DNA from: Janibacter sp. DB-40
GTDB lineage: Bacteria; Actinomycetota; Actinomycetes; Actinomycetales; Dermatophilaceae
Direction of reading: 5' to 3'
DNA: 64,000 bases
Assembly (NCBI RefSeq): GCF_029510815.1
Contig: NZ_CP120360.1
Span: 682,001-746,000 of the forward strand
The notes under the pieces were generated by a model. The model was not told the DNA's origin and did not search any database. It saw only the letters and a list, made by a program, of their open reading frames with translations. The stretch's first letter is position 1. Each line of letters starts with the position of its first letter. This document shows positions 56,008-63,911 of the stretch, in pieces. The position numbers were made by a program, and so were the translations under genes.

Positions 56008-56148
56008 GCTGCTCGCACGTGCCCCGGGGGACGGCGCACGTCATCGTTTTGTGACCTCCTGGCACGCAACCGCCCGAGGCGCCCCGGACGTCTGGGTCAG
56101 TGAGGGGCGGGCAGGGACGCTCGTCCTCGACCACAGGGGGTCAGACAG

Positions 56149-57114
56149 ATGAACACTCACCAGCCTCGCCACGTGGCCGGTACGTCCACGGGGGCGTTCG
56201 ACCGGCGTCTGCTCATGCGAGGAAGCATGGCTGCCGCGCTGGCAGCCGGCCTCGCAGGCGTCGGTGTCGCCGCACCCGCCCACGCCGCCACCCATCCGCT
56301 CCTGCGGTTGGGCAGTCGGGGGACCGCCGTCCGTGAGCTGCAACGCAAGCTGCTCGACGCCGGCTACGAGCACATGGGCGTCGACGGCATCTACGGGCCG
56401 TCCACGCGGGGGGCGGTCATCGCCCTCCAGCGCGACCACCGGCTCGTCGTGGACGGCATCTGCGGGCCCAACACCTGGGCGGTCGTCGACCGCCTCGCGG
56501 GATCCGGCGGCGGCGGTGGGGAGACCGCGCCCGAGGCGTCCGGCTCGCACCCGTTGCTGCGCAGCGGCAGCCGGGGGTCGGCCGTGACCCGCCTGCAACG
56601 CACGATGCGGGCGAACGGGTACTGGCACACGGGCAACGACGGCATCTACGGCCACACCACCGCGCAGGCCGTCATGGCCGTGCAGAAGGTCCACGGACTC
56701 GCGCGCGACGGTGTCTGCGGGCCCAACACCTGGGCCGTCATCGACCGCCTCAGCCGACCGCGTGGGCGCACGACCAGCGGCACCGTCATGGAGGTCGACC
56801 TGGCCAAGCAGGTCATCATCTTCGTCGTCTCGGGGCGCACCCGATGGGTCTTCAACACCAGCACCGGCAAGGCCGGCTGGCGCACCCCGCGAGGGCGGTA
56901 CCGGATCTTCCGCCAGGTCAACCGGATGGACTACGGCCCGCTCGGCGCGCTGTGGCGACCGAAGTACTTCAACGGCGGGATCGCGATCCACGGCTACGGG
57001 TCCGTCCCGGGCTATCCGGCCTCCCACGGCTGCACGCGGGTGTCGAACGCCGCGATGAACTACGTCTGGGGCTCCGGCCTCGCCCCGATCGGTCGGCGGG
57101 TCTGGGTGTACTGA
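56149..57114 (+). CDS. Secreted L,D-transpeptidase with two peptidoglycan-binding domains
   Basis: A 321-residue exported wall enzyme. The signal FDRRLLMRGSMAAALAAGLAG-GVAAPAHAA has a twin-arginine motif (RRLLM at about 19-23), a mild hydrophobic core and an AHA cleavage site near 46. Two peptidoglycan-binding type 1 repeats follow (about 48-115 and 133-200, each ending GPNTWAV.DRL). A YkuD domain (about 215-321) has the catalytic HGYGSVPGYPASHGCTRVSN with Cys about 296. It would make 3-3 cross-links or anchor to peptidoglycan, possibly exported by Tat given RR. Confidence 0.9.
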   Translation: MNTHQPRHVAGTSTGAFDRRLLMRGSMAAALAAGLAGVGVAAPAHAATHPLLRLGSRGTAVRELQRKLLDAGYEHMGVDGIYGPSTRGAVIALQRDHRLVVDGICGPNTWAVVDRLAGSGGGGGETAPEASGSHPLLRSGSRGSAVTRLQRTMRANGYWHTGNDGIYGHTTAQAVMAVQKVHGLARDGVCGPNTWAVIDRLSRPRGRTTSGTVMEVDLAKQVIIFVVSGRTRWVFNTSTGKAGWRTPRGRYRIFRQVNRMDYGPLGALWRPKYFNGGIAIHGYGSVPGYPASHGCTRVSNAAMNYVWGSGLAPIGRRVWVY

Positions 57115-57127
57115 CGGCACGGACGAG

Positions 57128-57162
57128 GCGAAGGGGGGCGCGCAGGGGGCGCCCCCCTTCGC
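57128..57162. terminator. Terminator hairpin after the L,D-transpeptidase gene
   Basis: GCGAAGGGGGGCGC (57128-57141) and GCGCCCCCCTTCGC (57149-57162) form a perfect 14-bp stem with a 7-base loop, 14 bases after the stop codon. Confidence 0.8.
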
Positions 57163-57272
57163 CCCTGTCCGGAGTGGCCCACGACACCCGTGGACGCCGT
57201 AGCGGAGTGGGCGCCCGGCTGGGATACTGGCGCGGATCCCCTGCCCACGACCGCAATGAGGTTTGAACGCGC

Positions 57273-58472
57273 ATGTCCCGACTGCAGACGACCGATGGAC
57301 TGACCGAGGAGCAGCAGGACCTGCTCGGGCTCGTGAAGGAGTTCGTCGACGAGCAGATCATCCCGGTGGCCCAGGAGCTGGAGCACGCGGACGAGTACCC
57401 GCAGAAGATCGTCGACCAGATGAAGGAGATGGGGATCTTCGGCCTGATGATCCCCGAGGAGTTCGGCGGTCTCGGCGAGTCCCTGCTGACCTACGCGCTG
57501 TGCGTCGAGGAGATCGCGCGAGGCTGGATGCCGGTCTCGGGCATCATCAACACCCACTTCATCGTCGCGTACATGATCCTCAAGCACGGTACCGACGAGC
57601 AGAAGCAGCGCTACCTGCCGAAGATGGCAACCGGTGAGATCCGCGGCGCCTTCTCCATGTCCGAGCCCGCGCTCGGGTCCGACGTCGCCGGCATCAAGAC
57701 CAAGGCGGTCCAGGGCGCTGGGGACGAGTGGACCATCAACGGCCAGAAGATGTGGCTGACCAACGGCGGCTCCGCCAACCTCGTCGCGGTGCTGTGCCGC
57801 ACCGACCTCGGTGCCGACACCGCGCACAAGAACATGTCGACCTTCCTCATCGACAAGACCGAGGGCTTCGGTGAGACCGCGCAGGGCGTCACCGTCCCCG
57901 GCAAGATCGAGAAGATGGGCTACAAGGGCGTCGACACGACCGAGCTGATCTTCGACAACCACCGCACGAGCACCGCCCAGCTGCTCGGTGGCGAGCCGGG
58001 CAAGGGCTTCTACCAGATGATGGACGGCGTCGAGGTCGGCCGGGTCAACGTCGCCTCGCGTGCGTGCGGCCTGATGATGCGCGCCTTCGAGCTCGGGATC
58101 GACTACGCCCAGCAGCGCGAGACCTTCGGCAAGAAGATCGTCGACCACCAGGGCATCCTCTTCCGCATCGCCGACATGGCCGCCAAGGTCGAGGCCGGCC
58201 ACCAGCTGATGGTCAAGGCCGCCCGGCTGAAGGACAAGGGCGAGCGCAACGACCTCGAGGCCGGCATCGCGAAGTACATGGCCGCCGAGTACTGCGCCGA
58301 CGTCGTCGAGCAGTCCTTCCGCATCCACGGTGGCTTCGGCTACACCAAGGAGTACGAGATCGAGCGCCTCTACCGCGAGGCCCCGATGCTGCTCATCGGT
58401 GAGGGCACCGCCGAGATCCAGAAGATGATCATCGGCAAGAGCATTTTGAAGGACTACCCGGCCAAGCGCTGA
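57273..58472 (+). CDS. Acyl-CoA dehydrogenase, probably methylsuccinyl-CoA or related
   Basis: A 399-residue FAD-dependent dehydrogenase. MIPEEFGGLG (about 52-61), AFSMSEPALGSD (about 126-137), KMWLTNGG (about 156) and the C-terminal RIHGGFGYTKEYEIERLYREA with IGEGTAEIQ (catalytic Glu about 380) are intact. The sequence closely resembles the acyl-CoA dehydrogenase that accompanies ethylmalonyl-CoA pathway genes in streptomycetes, as I recall it. With a mesaconyl-CoA hydratase and two malyl-CoA lyase-like genes nearby, oxidation of methylsuccinyl-CoA is a reasonable inference. Another short branched acyl-CoA is possible. ATG 57273 has a poor ribosome site. Confidence 0.9.
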   Translation: MSRLQTTDGLTEEQQDLLGLVKEFVDEQIIPVAQELEHADEYPQKIVDQMKEMGIFGLMIPEEFGGLGESLLTYALCVEEIARGWMPVSGIINTHFIVAYMILKHGTDEQKQRYLPKMATGEIRGAFSMSEPALGSDVAGIKTKAVQGAGDEWTINGQKMWLTNGGSANLVAVLCRTDLGADTAHKNMSTFLIDKTEGFGETAQGVTVPGKIEKMGYKGVDTTELIFDNHRTSTAQLLGGEPGKGFYQMMDGVEVGRVNVASRACGLMMRAFELGIDYAQQRETFGKKIVDHQGILFRIADMAAKVEAGHQLMVKAARLKDKGERNDLEAGIAKYMAAEYCADVVEQSFRIHGGFGYTKEYEIERLYREAPMLLIGEGTAEIQKMIIGKSILKDYPAKR

Positions 58473-58551
58473 CCGACCCCACTCCCGCCCTCGCGTGTGC
58501 ACCGGATCACCGCGGGCTTGGGGGTCGGGAGTTTGGTGGGACAATGGGGCC

Positions 58552-59136
58552 ATGAGTACGCAGCCGCACATGACCGCCCGGATGGAAGATCACCTCGGGC
58601 TGCGCTTCCCGATGTCCCTGGTCACCTATGACACCTATGCCGAGGCGCAGCGTGCCGTCGACTTCCTCGCCGACAAGGAGTTCCCGGTCGAGGACGTCAT
58701 GATCGTCGGCACCGATCTCAAGCAGGTCGAGCGGGTGCGCGGACGCCTCACCACGAGCAAGGTGCTGCTCGGCGGCCTGCTGTCCGGTCTGTGGATCGGT
58801 GTCTTCGTCGGGCTCGTCTTCGCGATGTTCGAGGGCGGGGACAACCTCGTCCAGCGGCTGGTGTCCACGGTCCTCATCGGTGCCGTCTTCGGCCTCGTGT
58901 GGGCGTGGCTGGGTTACCGCTCCACCGGTGGGCAGCGTGACTTCACCTCGATCAGCCAGGTCGTCGCCTCCCGCTACGAGGTGCTCACCGAGCACAAGCA
59001 CATGCAGACCGCCCGTGAGCTGCTCGCCGAGCTCGACCCGATGCGCGCCGCCCAGGAGCAGGTGCGCCAGCGGCAGGAGCAGGCCCGCGCCGAGCAGGAG
59101 CGCATGGACCGTGGCCGGGGCGGGCAGCCCACCTGA
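58552..59136 (+). CDS. General stress protein 17M/YflT-like membrane protein
   Basis: A 194-residue protein. The first 60 residues form the YflT/GSP17M-type domain (SLVTYDTYAEAQRAVDFLADKEFPVEDVMIVGTDL). Two membrane helices with glycine-rich faces follow (LLGGLLSGLWIGVFVGLVFAM about 72-92 and LVSTVLIGAVFGLVWAWLGY about 101-120). The Gln/Glu/Arg-rich coiled tail starts near 160. Homologues are stress-induced in Bacillus; the function is unknown. The ATG at 58552 lies just after GACAATGG, a possible -10. A CGAAGGGG hairpin follows the stop. Confidence 0.8.
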   Translation: MSTQPHMTARMEDHLGLRFPMSLVTYDTYAEAQRAVDFLADKEFPVEDVMIVGTDLKQVERVRGRLTTSKVLLGGLLSGLWIGVFVGLVFAMFEGGDNLVQRLVSTVLIGAVFGLVWAWLGYRSTGGQRDFTSISQVVASRYEVLTEHKHMQTARELLAELDPMRAAQEQVRQRQEQARAEQERMDRGRGGQPT

Positions 59137-59144
59137 CCACCTGA

Positions 59145-59169
59145 CGAAGGGGGGAGGACCCCCCCTTCG
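59145..59169. terminator. Terminator hairpin after the stress protein gene
   Basis: CGAAGGGGGG (59145-59154) pairs with CCCCCCTTCG (59160-59169) around AGGAC, 8 bases after the stop. Confidence 0.7.
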
Positions 59170-59224
59170 CCATCGGCCGGCTCGAGGGCTGGCCGGAACG
59201 CGCTCGGCTGGATAGCGTCGAGGG

Positions 59225-59965
59225 GTGACCACCCTGTCCGACCTGGCCGCCATCGACGAGTCATCCTTCGACTCCGTGCTGTGCGTCGTCGCCCATCCAG
59301 ACGACATCGAGTACGGCATGTCCGCAGCCGTCGCCGCGTGGACCGGCGCGGGCAAGACCGTGCGCTACTTCCTGCTCACCCGGGGTGAGGCCGGGATCGA
59401 CACGATGGACCCGGTCGATGCCGCGCCCGCCCGGGCCGACGAGGAGCGGGCCAGCGCCGCGGTCGTCGGGGTCGAGTCCGTGGAGTTCGGTGACCATGCC
59501 GACGGGACGATCGAGTACGGGCTGCGGCTGCGTCGCGACATCGCCGCGGCCATTCGCCGGGCGAGGCCCGACCTCGTTCTGACCCAGAACCACACGCTGA
59601 CGTGGGGCCCGGGCATGCTCAACCAGGCCGACCACCGCGCCGTCGGCCTGGCCACCCTCGACGCCGTCGCGGACGCCGGCAACCGGTGGATCTTCCCCGA
59701 GCTCGTCGACGAGGGGCTCGAGCCGTGGAACGCGAGTGCCCTCGGTGTCGTCTCCACGCCGAACCCCAGCCACTACGTCGACGTCACCGGGCACCTGGAC
59801 GACGCGATCGAGTCCCTCGAGGAGCACCGGCTCTACAACGCCGCGCTCCCGGAGGACTTCCCGTCGCCGGCGGAGCTGCTGGGAAACATCCTCGGGATGG
59901 GGGCCGAGCGGGTGCGCGATCCCATGGTCACGCACGCCCTGCTCCTGGAGTACTACCCGCGCTGA
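59225..59965 (+). CDS. PIG-L/LmbE family deacetylase
   Basis: A 246-residue zinc-dependent deacetylase-like protein. The metal motif is AHPDDIEYGM (about 23-32), with the second His in ADHRAVGLATLDA (about 139). The length and the C-terminal ESLEEHRLYNAAL region place it in the general LmbE group rather than MshB, which is present separately at 27765. The likely reaction is removal of an N-acetyl group from a small sugar conjugate; the substrate is unknown. GTG 59225 has a possible -10 TAGCGT (59213-59218) so close that the message may be leaderless. Confidence 0.87.
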   Translation: MTTLSDLAAIDESSFDSVLCVVAHPDDIEYGMSAAVAAWTGAGKTVRYFLLTRGEAGIDTMDPVDAAPARADEERASAAVVGVESVEFGDHADGTIEYGLRLRRDIAAAIRRARPDLVLTQNHTLTWGPGMLNQADHRAVGLATLDAVADAGNRWIFPELVDEGLEPWNASALGVVSTPNPSHYVDVTGHLDDAIESLEEHRLYNAALPEDFPSPAELLGNILGMGAERVRDPMVTHALLLEYYPR

Positions 59966-59990
59966 TCCCCCTGCGCGGGCTCCGCTGGGC

Positions 59991-60046
59991 ACAGAAATCG
60001 AGTCGGGACGTAGTAATTCCTGCGTCCTGACTCGATTTCTGCGTCC
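59991..60046 (+). repeat. 56-bp palindromic repeat, left copy
   Basis: Arms 59992-60012 and 60021-60041 (21 bases each, CAGAAATCGAGTC... and ...GACTCGATTTCTG) flank the loop GTAATTCC. Nineteen positions pair by Watson-Crick; the other two are G-T (60005 with 60028) and T-G (60011 with 60022). It is identical to the right copy at 61064-61119 except at 60005 and 60022. It lies 26 bases after the PIG-L gene and 69 bases before the nuclease-like gene. Confidence 0.9.
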
Positions 60047-60114
60047 GAGGCGAAGGGGGGAGGTCCTGTGGATATCGTGGGCGGCCGATCTCGCGGGTCC
60101 GGCACGATCGGACG

Positions 60115-61041
60115 GTGGATGATCGACTCCGACGACGGGCTGAGCAGAACGGCGACGTCTTCACCTGGGAGGACGTGCGCTCCTGCCTCCTGGGTGAGCA
60201 CGACGTGCGGGAGCTCGTGCGCGCAGGGGAGGCGGTTCGGGTGCGGCGCAACGCCTACGTGCTCGAGGACCGATGGCGATCGGCGCGTCCGGCGGAGCAG
60301 CTCGCCCTGCGCGTCCGCGCGGTCCTGCTGGGCCGACCGGGTCACACGGCGAGCCACCAGAGCGCGCTCGCGCTCCACGGCATCGCGCTGTGGGGCGTGC
60401 CGACTCGCGTGGTCGACCAGATGGCCCCGGTGCCGCGCACCCGGACGGTCAGCGGTGTCCGGACGCATCCCGTGGATGCCACGACCGAACCGGTCCACGT
60501 CGGTGGTCACGCGACGGTGGACATCGCGACCGCGGTCGTGCAGGTCACGCTGCGGCACGGTGTCGAGGCAGGCGTGGTGGCACTGGACGACGCCCTGCAC
60601 CAGCGCAGGTGCCGCCTGCCGACGGTGCAGGCGGCCGGTGAGCGGCTGGCACGCGGTCCACTGGACCGGGCGCGGGTGACGGCGCTGGTGGAGCAGGCGG
60701 ATCCCTTGTGCGAGTCCGTCGGCGAGAGCCGGACGCGGCTGCTCCTGCACGGGCTCGGCTACGACGTGCGCAGCCAGGTGAGTGTGAGCGACGACCACGG
60801 GAGCTTCGTCGGCCGGGTCGACTTCATGGTGGGGGGAGCGGTCGTCGTGGAGTTCGACGGCATGGTCAAGTACGAGGGTGCCGACGGGCGTGGTGCCCTG
60901 GCGCGGGAGAAGGCACGCGAGGAGCGCCTCACCGCCCTCGGGTGTGTCGTCATCCGGCTCGTCTGGGCCGACCTGGACCACCCGGAGCGCGTGCGGGCGA
61001 GGATCGACGGTGCTCTGGCGAGGGTGGCTCGCCGAGCATGA
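60115..61041 (+). CDS. wHTH plus PD-(D/E)XK nuclease-like protein (AbiEi-antitoxin-domain / DUF559 type)
   Basis: A 308-residue protein. The first 75 residues read like the winged-helix domain of AbiEi-type antitoxins and related proteins (GDVFTWEDVRSCLLGEHDVRELVRAGEAVRVRRNAYVL). A middle all-alpha/beta part follows (HTASHQSALALHGIALWG, GHATVDIATAVVQV). The C-terminal 100 residues match a very-short-patch/DUF559-like nuclease core: E in GESRTRLLLHGLGY, D in GRVDFMVGGAVVVEFDG (VDF, then ExD) and a downstream KAREERLTALGCVVIRLVWADL helix-strand. The candidate catalytic set Glu, Asp, Glu and Lys is present. The GTG start at 60115 lacks a strong ribosome site. No cognate AbiEii toxin is adjacent. 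Nearly identical palindromes flank the gene. Confidence 0.75.
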   Translation: MDDRLRRRAEQNGDVFTWEDVRSCLLGEHDVRELVRAGEAVRVRRNAYVLEDRWRSARPAEQLALRVRAVLLGRPGHTASHQSALALHGIALWGVPTRVVDQMAPVPRTRTVSGVRTHPVDATTEPVHVGGHATVDIATAVVQVTLRHGVEAGVVALDDALHQRRCRLPTVQAAGERLARGPLDRARVTALVEQADPLCESVGESRTRLLLHGLGYDVRSQVSVSDDHGSFVGRVDFMVGGAVVVEFDGMVKYEGADGRGALAREKAREERLTALGCVVIRLVWADLDHPERVRARIDGALARVARRA

Positions 61042-61063
61042 CGAAGAATCGGACGCTCAAGAC

Positions 61064-61119
61064 ACAGAAATCGAGTCAGGACGTAGTAATTCCTACGTCC
61101 TGACTCGATTTCTGCGTCC
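61064..61119 (+). repeat. 56-bp palindromic repeat, right copy
   Basis: Perfect 21-bp arms (61065-61085 and 61094-61114) around the loop GTAATTCC, followed by CGTCC. It begins 22 bases after the stop of the nuclease-like gene and is in the same orientation as the left copy (54 of 56 bases identical). It may also serve as a terminator for the gene. Confidence 0.9.
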
Positions 61120-61156
61120 CGGAACGACCAGGTCAGGCGTCCCGGGAGGGCTCGGC

Positions 61157-62212
61157 TCAGCGGCGCGGCATCAGCACCGTGTAGTCGAGGTCGAGCACGA
61201 CCTCCGGCAGGTACTTGCCGTCCTCGCCCTTGTACGGGAAGTCCGCGCACGGGGTGTCCTTGGTCGCGACCGTGCGCAGGCGCAGCGCTCCGACGTCGGT
61301 GCGGCCGGGCAGCTCGATGCTCTCGAGGACCTCGGACCACGCGTAGACGGTGTCGCCGGCGAAGGTCGGGTTGGCGTGGGCGCCGGCGTTGATCGCGGCG
61401 ATCATCTGGCCGTTCGCCAGGCCGTTGAAGGACAGGGCCCGGGCGAGGCTGATGATGTGGCCGCCGTAGATGAGCCGGCGGCCGATCCTCGACTGCGACT
61501 GGGCGTGCTGGTTGAAGTGGACCTTCGCGGTGTTCTGGTACAGCCGCGTGGCGAGCATGTGGTCCGACTCCTCGATGGTCATGCCGTCGATGTGGTCGAT
61601 GCGCTCGCCGACCTCGTAGTCCTCCCAGAGGAAGGGGCTGCCGGCCAGGTCCACGTCGTACTCGCGACCGGTGAGGTCGAAGGGGACGTGCAGGTCCTCG
61701 GCCGCGACCGCACCGGGCAGGTCGGGCACGACGGTCTCGGGGGCGGGGGAGGCCGGGTCCTTCTTGTGGACCATGACCCAGCGGACGTAATCGACGACCA
61801 TCTCGCCGCGCTGGTTGACGCCGACGGAGTTGACGTGGACGACGCCGGTCCGGCCGTTGGAGTTCTCCTTCAGACCGATGACCGTCGAGGTCGTCGTCAC
61901 GGTGTCACCGACGTGCAGCGGGGCCCCGAAGCGGCCGCCCGCGTACCCGAGGTTGGCGACGGCGTTGAGCGAGATGTCCGGGACGGACTTGCCGAAGACG
62001 AGGTGGAAGGCCAGCAGGCTGTCGACGGGCATCCGCGCGAAGCCCATCGCCTCGGCGAAGGTCGAGGCGCTCGTCGCGGCGAAGCGCGGTCCGTACAAGC
62101 CGGTGTAGAGGGCGATGTCGCCGTCGGTCACCGTGCGCGGCGTCGCGTGCCGGATCTCCTGACCGATCGAGAAGTCCTCGAAGTAGTTGCCGGGGACCGT
62201 CTTGGTGGACAT
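61157..62212 (-). CDS. Mesaconyl-CoA hydratase (double MaoC dehydratase)
   Basis: A 351-residue protein with two MaoC-like hot-dog halves. The first starts YFEDFSIGQEIRHATPRTVTDGD and contains FHLVFGKSVPDISLNAVANLGYA with the RFGAPLHVGDTVTTTSTVIG block. The second starts LWEDYEVGERIDHIDGMTIEESDHM. This layout is that of Mch, which interconverts mesaconyl-CoA and beta-methylmalyl-CoA in the ethylmalonyl-CoA pathway. I take the ATG at 62212 (STKTVPGNYFEDF); the open frame upstream runs through an intergenic repeat. It is transcribed opposite to the lyase genes. Confidence 0.88.
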   Translation of the reverse strand: MSTKTVPGNYFEDFSIGQEIRHATPRTVTDGDIALYTGLYGPRFAATSASTFAEAMGFARMPVDSLLAFHLVFGKSVPDISLNAVANLGYAGGRFGAPLHVGDTVTTTSTVIGLKENSNGRTGVVHVNSVGVNQRGEMVVDYVRWVMVHKKDPASPAPETVVPDLPGAVAAEDLHVPFDLTGREYDVDLAGSPFLWEDYEVGERIDHIDGMTIEESDHMLATRLYQNTAKVHFNQHAQSQSRIGRRLIYGGHIISLARALSFNGLANGQMIAAINAGAHANPTFAGDTVYAWSEVLESIELPGRTDVGALRLRTVATKDTPCADFPYKGEDGKYLPEVVLDLDYTVLMPRR

Positions 62213-62275
62213 GCGGGGGCCTTTCGTCGGGCGAAGGGGGATCCCCGCCATCTTCTCGCACGGTCGGCGAAGGGG

Positions 62276-62383
62276 GTGTGGCCGAGTCGTGTTGACCCGG
62301 CCACACGGCCGGGACACGTCGCTCCGGCCGCGCTCGCCGGTGGTGGCCGGGTCGTGACGCGGCCGGCCCCAGGTGTCCCGGCC
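62276..62383. other. Interleaved inverted repeats upstream of the mesaconyl-CoA hydratase gene
   Basis: A hairpin GTGTGGCCG (62276-62284) / CGGCCACAC (62298-62306) may terminate the upstream aminopeptidase message. In addition GACCCGGCCAC (62294-62304) pairs with GTGGCCGGGTC (62343-62353), and GGCCGGGACAC (62307-62317) pairs with GTGTCCCGGCC (62373-62383). The two long-range pairs are interleaved as in a pseudoknot, and local pairs compete with them. No ORF was seen in 62213-62408. Confidence 0.5.
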
Positions 62384-62408
62384 AGCTCAGGGCCTCGCGG
62401 CACGACGC

Positions 62409-63911
62409 TCAGCGGGCCTGGACCTGCGCGATCCACGCCTCGATCTCGTCGGCGGAGTGCGGCCACTCGCCGGAGAGGTTGCGACAGCCGTCCTGCGTGA
62501 CGACGACGTCGTCCTCGAGGCGCACGCCGATGCCACGGAAGCGCTCGGGGACCTTCAGGTCGTCCGCCTTGAAGTACAGGCCCGGCTCGACGGTGAGGAC
62601 CATGCCCGGTGCGAGCTCGGCGTCCATGTACTCCTCGCGCGTGGCGAGGGCGCAGTCGTGGACGTCGAGGCCGAGGTGGTGGCTCGTGCCGTGCACCATC
62701 CAGCGGCGGTGGTACTGGCCGTGCTCCTTGTCGAGGGTGTCCTCGACGGAGACGCCATCGGGCAGCAGCCCCCACGCGTGCAGGTGTTCGGCGATGACGC
62801 GGATGGCGGCGGCGTGGACGTCGGAGAACTTCGCGCCCGGCCGCACCGCGGCGATCCCGGCGGCCTGCGCGGCGACGACCGCCTCGTGGATCTCGCGCTG
62901 GGTCTCGCTGAAGGTCCCGCTCACCGGCAGCGTGCGGGTGATGTCGGCGGTGAAGAGCGAGTCGAGCTCGACGCCGGCGTCGAGCAGGATGAGGTCGCCC
63001 TCGGAGATGTCGCCGGTGTTCTTGATCCAGTGCAGCGTGTTGGCGTGGTCACCGGAGGCGCAGATCGAGTCGTAGCCCACGCCGTTGCCCTGGTGGCGGG
63101 CGTGCAGGCCGAAGGTCCCCTCGACCCAGCGCTCACCGCGGCCGCGCTCGGGCAGGCTCGGCAGCTCGCGGATGACCGCCTCGAAGCCGACGCGGGTGGC
63201 GTCGACGGCCTCCTGCATCTGCTCGACCTCCCAGTCGTCCTTGACCATCCGCAGGTGGGACAGGTCGTGGGCGAGGGCCTCGTCGGCCTCGACCAGACTC
63301 TCCTCGCTCGCGCCGCCCTGCACCCGCACGGTGTCCAGGCGGGCGGTCAGGGCGAGGTCGGCGTCGCGGACCATCCGCACGATGATCTGCCCGGCGTCCT
63401 TGCCGATGGCGTCCTCGAGCTGGTCGACGTGGCGGCCCGTGAGGCCCAGCTCGGACTCGACGTCCTCGATCGACGGGCGGGCGCCGACCCAGAACTCCCC
63501 GTAGCGGGCGTCCCCGAAGAACTCCTCGGAGTCGCGCGGCGCCAGGGGGCGGAAGTACAGCGAGGCCTCGTGGCCGGCCTGCTCGTCGGGGCCGCCGAGC
63601 GGCTCCATGACCAGGACGGCGTCCGGCTCCCGGTCGGCGCCCAGGCCGGTGAGGTGGGCGAAGGCGGTGTGCGGCCGGAAGACGTAGTCGGTGTCGTTGG
63701 CGCGCACCTTCAACCCACCCGCCGGGACGACCAGGCGCTCGCCCTCGTGGGCCGCGGAGACGGTGGCGCGGCGCTCGGCGGCGCGCCTCGCGGCCTCGGT
63801 CAGCGGGGGACGCTCGCTCGACCGCGGCGCCCAGTCCTGGGCCACGAAGGCACGGAACTCGTCCGTCGTCGGTCGCTTGCGGTTGTCTGCCTGCTGCTGC
63901 TCCTCGCTCAT
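62409..63911 (-). CDS. Xaa-Pro aminopeptidase (aminopeptidase P, M24B)
   Basis: A 500-residue two-domain metallopeptidase that removes N-terminal residues before proline. The pita-bread domain (about 235-495) has the dinuclear metal ligands: LLDAGVELDSLFTADITRTLP (two Asp), MVHGTSHHLGLDVHD (His), LTVEPGLYF (Glu) and GIGVRLEDDVVVT (Glu). The N-terminal creatinase-like domain includes YVFRPHTAFAHLTGLG. The length is in the range of actinobacterial PepP. The ATG at 63911 starts with a short Gln-rich stretch. It is the last complete gene in the window. Confidence 0.94.
   Translation of the reverse strand: MSEEQQQADNRKRPTTDEFRAFVAQDWAPRSSERPPLTEAARRAAERRATVSAAHEGERLVVPAGGLKVRANDTDYVFRPHTAFAHLTGLGADREPDAVLVMEPLGGPDEQAGHEASLYFRPLAPRDSEEFFGDARYGEFWVGARPSIEDVESELGLTGRHVDQLEDAIGKDAGQIIVRMVRDADLALTARLDTVRVQGGASEESLVEADEALAHDLSHLRMVKDDWEVEQMQEAVDATRVGFEAVIRELPSLPERGRGERWVEGTFGLHARHQGNGVGYDSICASGDHANTLHWIKNTGDISEGDLILLDAGVELDSLFTADITRTLPVSGTFSETQREIHEAVVAAQAAGIAAVRPGAKFSDVHAAAIRVIAEHLHAWGLLPDGVSVEDTLDKEHGQYHRRWMVHGTSHHLGLDVHDCALATREEYMDAELAPGMVLTVEPGLYFKADDLKVPERFRGIGVRLEDDVVVTQDGCRNLSGEWPHSADEIEAWIAQVQAR

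Noticed and set aside
27765-59965. Treating the two LmbE-type genes (27765 and 59225) as duplicate mshB
   Set aside because: Only the first has the MshB-type GGYDHPDH block and C-terminal region; the second belongs to the general PIG-L group.
60115-61041. Complete AbiE toxin-antitoxin system
   Set aside because: Only an AbiEi-like N-terminal domain is visible and there is no AbiEii nucleotidyltransferase gene beside it; the C-terminus looks like a nuclease instead.
59991-61119. Classical insertion sequence
   Set aside because: No transposase motif (DDE, HUH or serine/tyrosine recombinase) is recognisable and no target-site duplication was seen around the palindromes.
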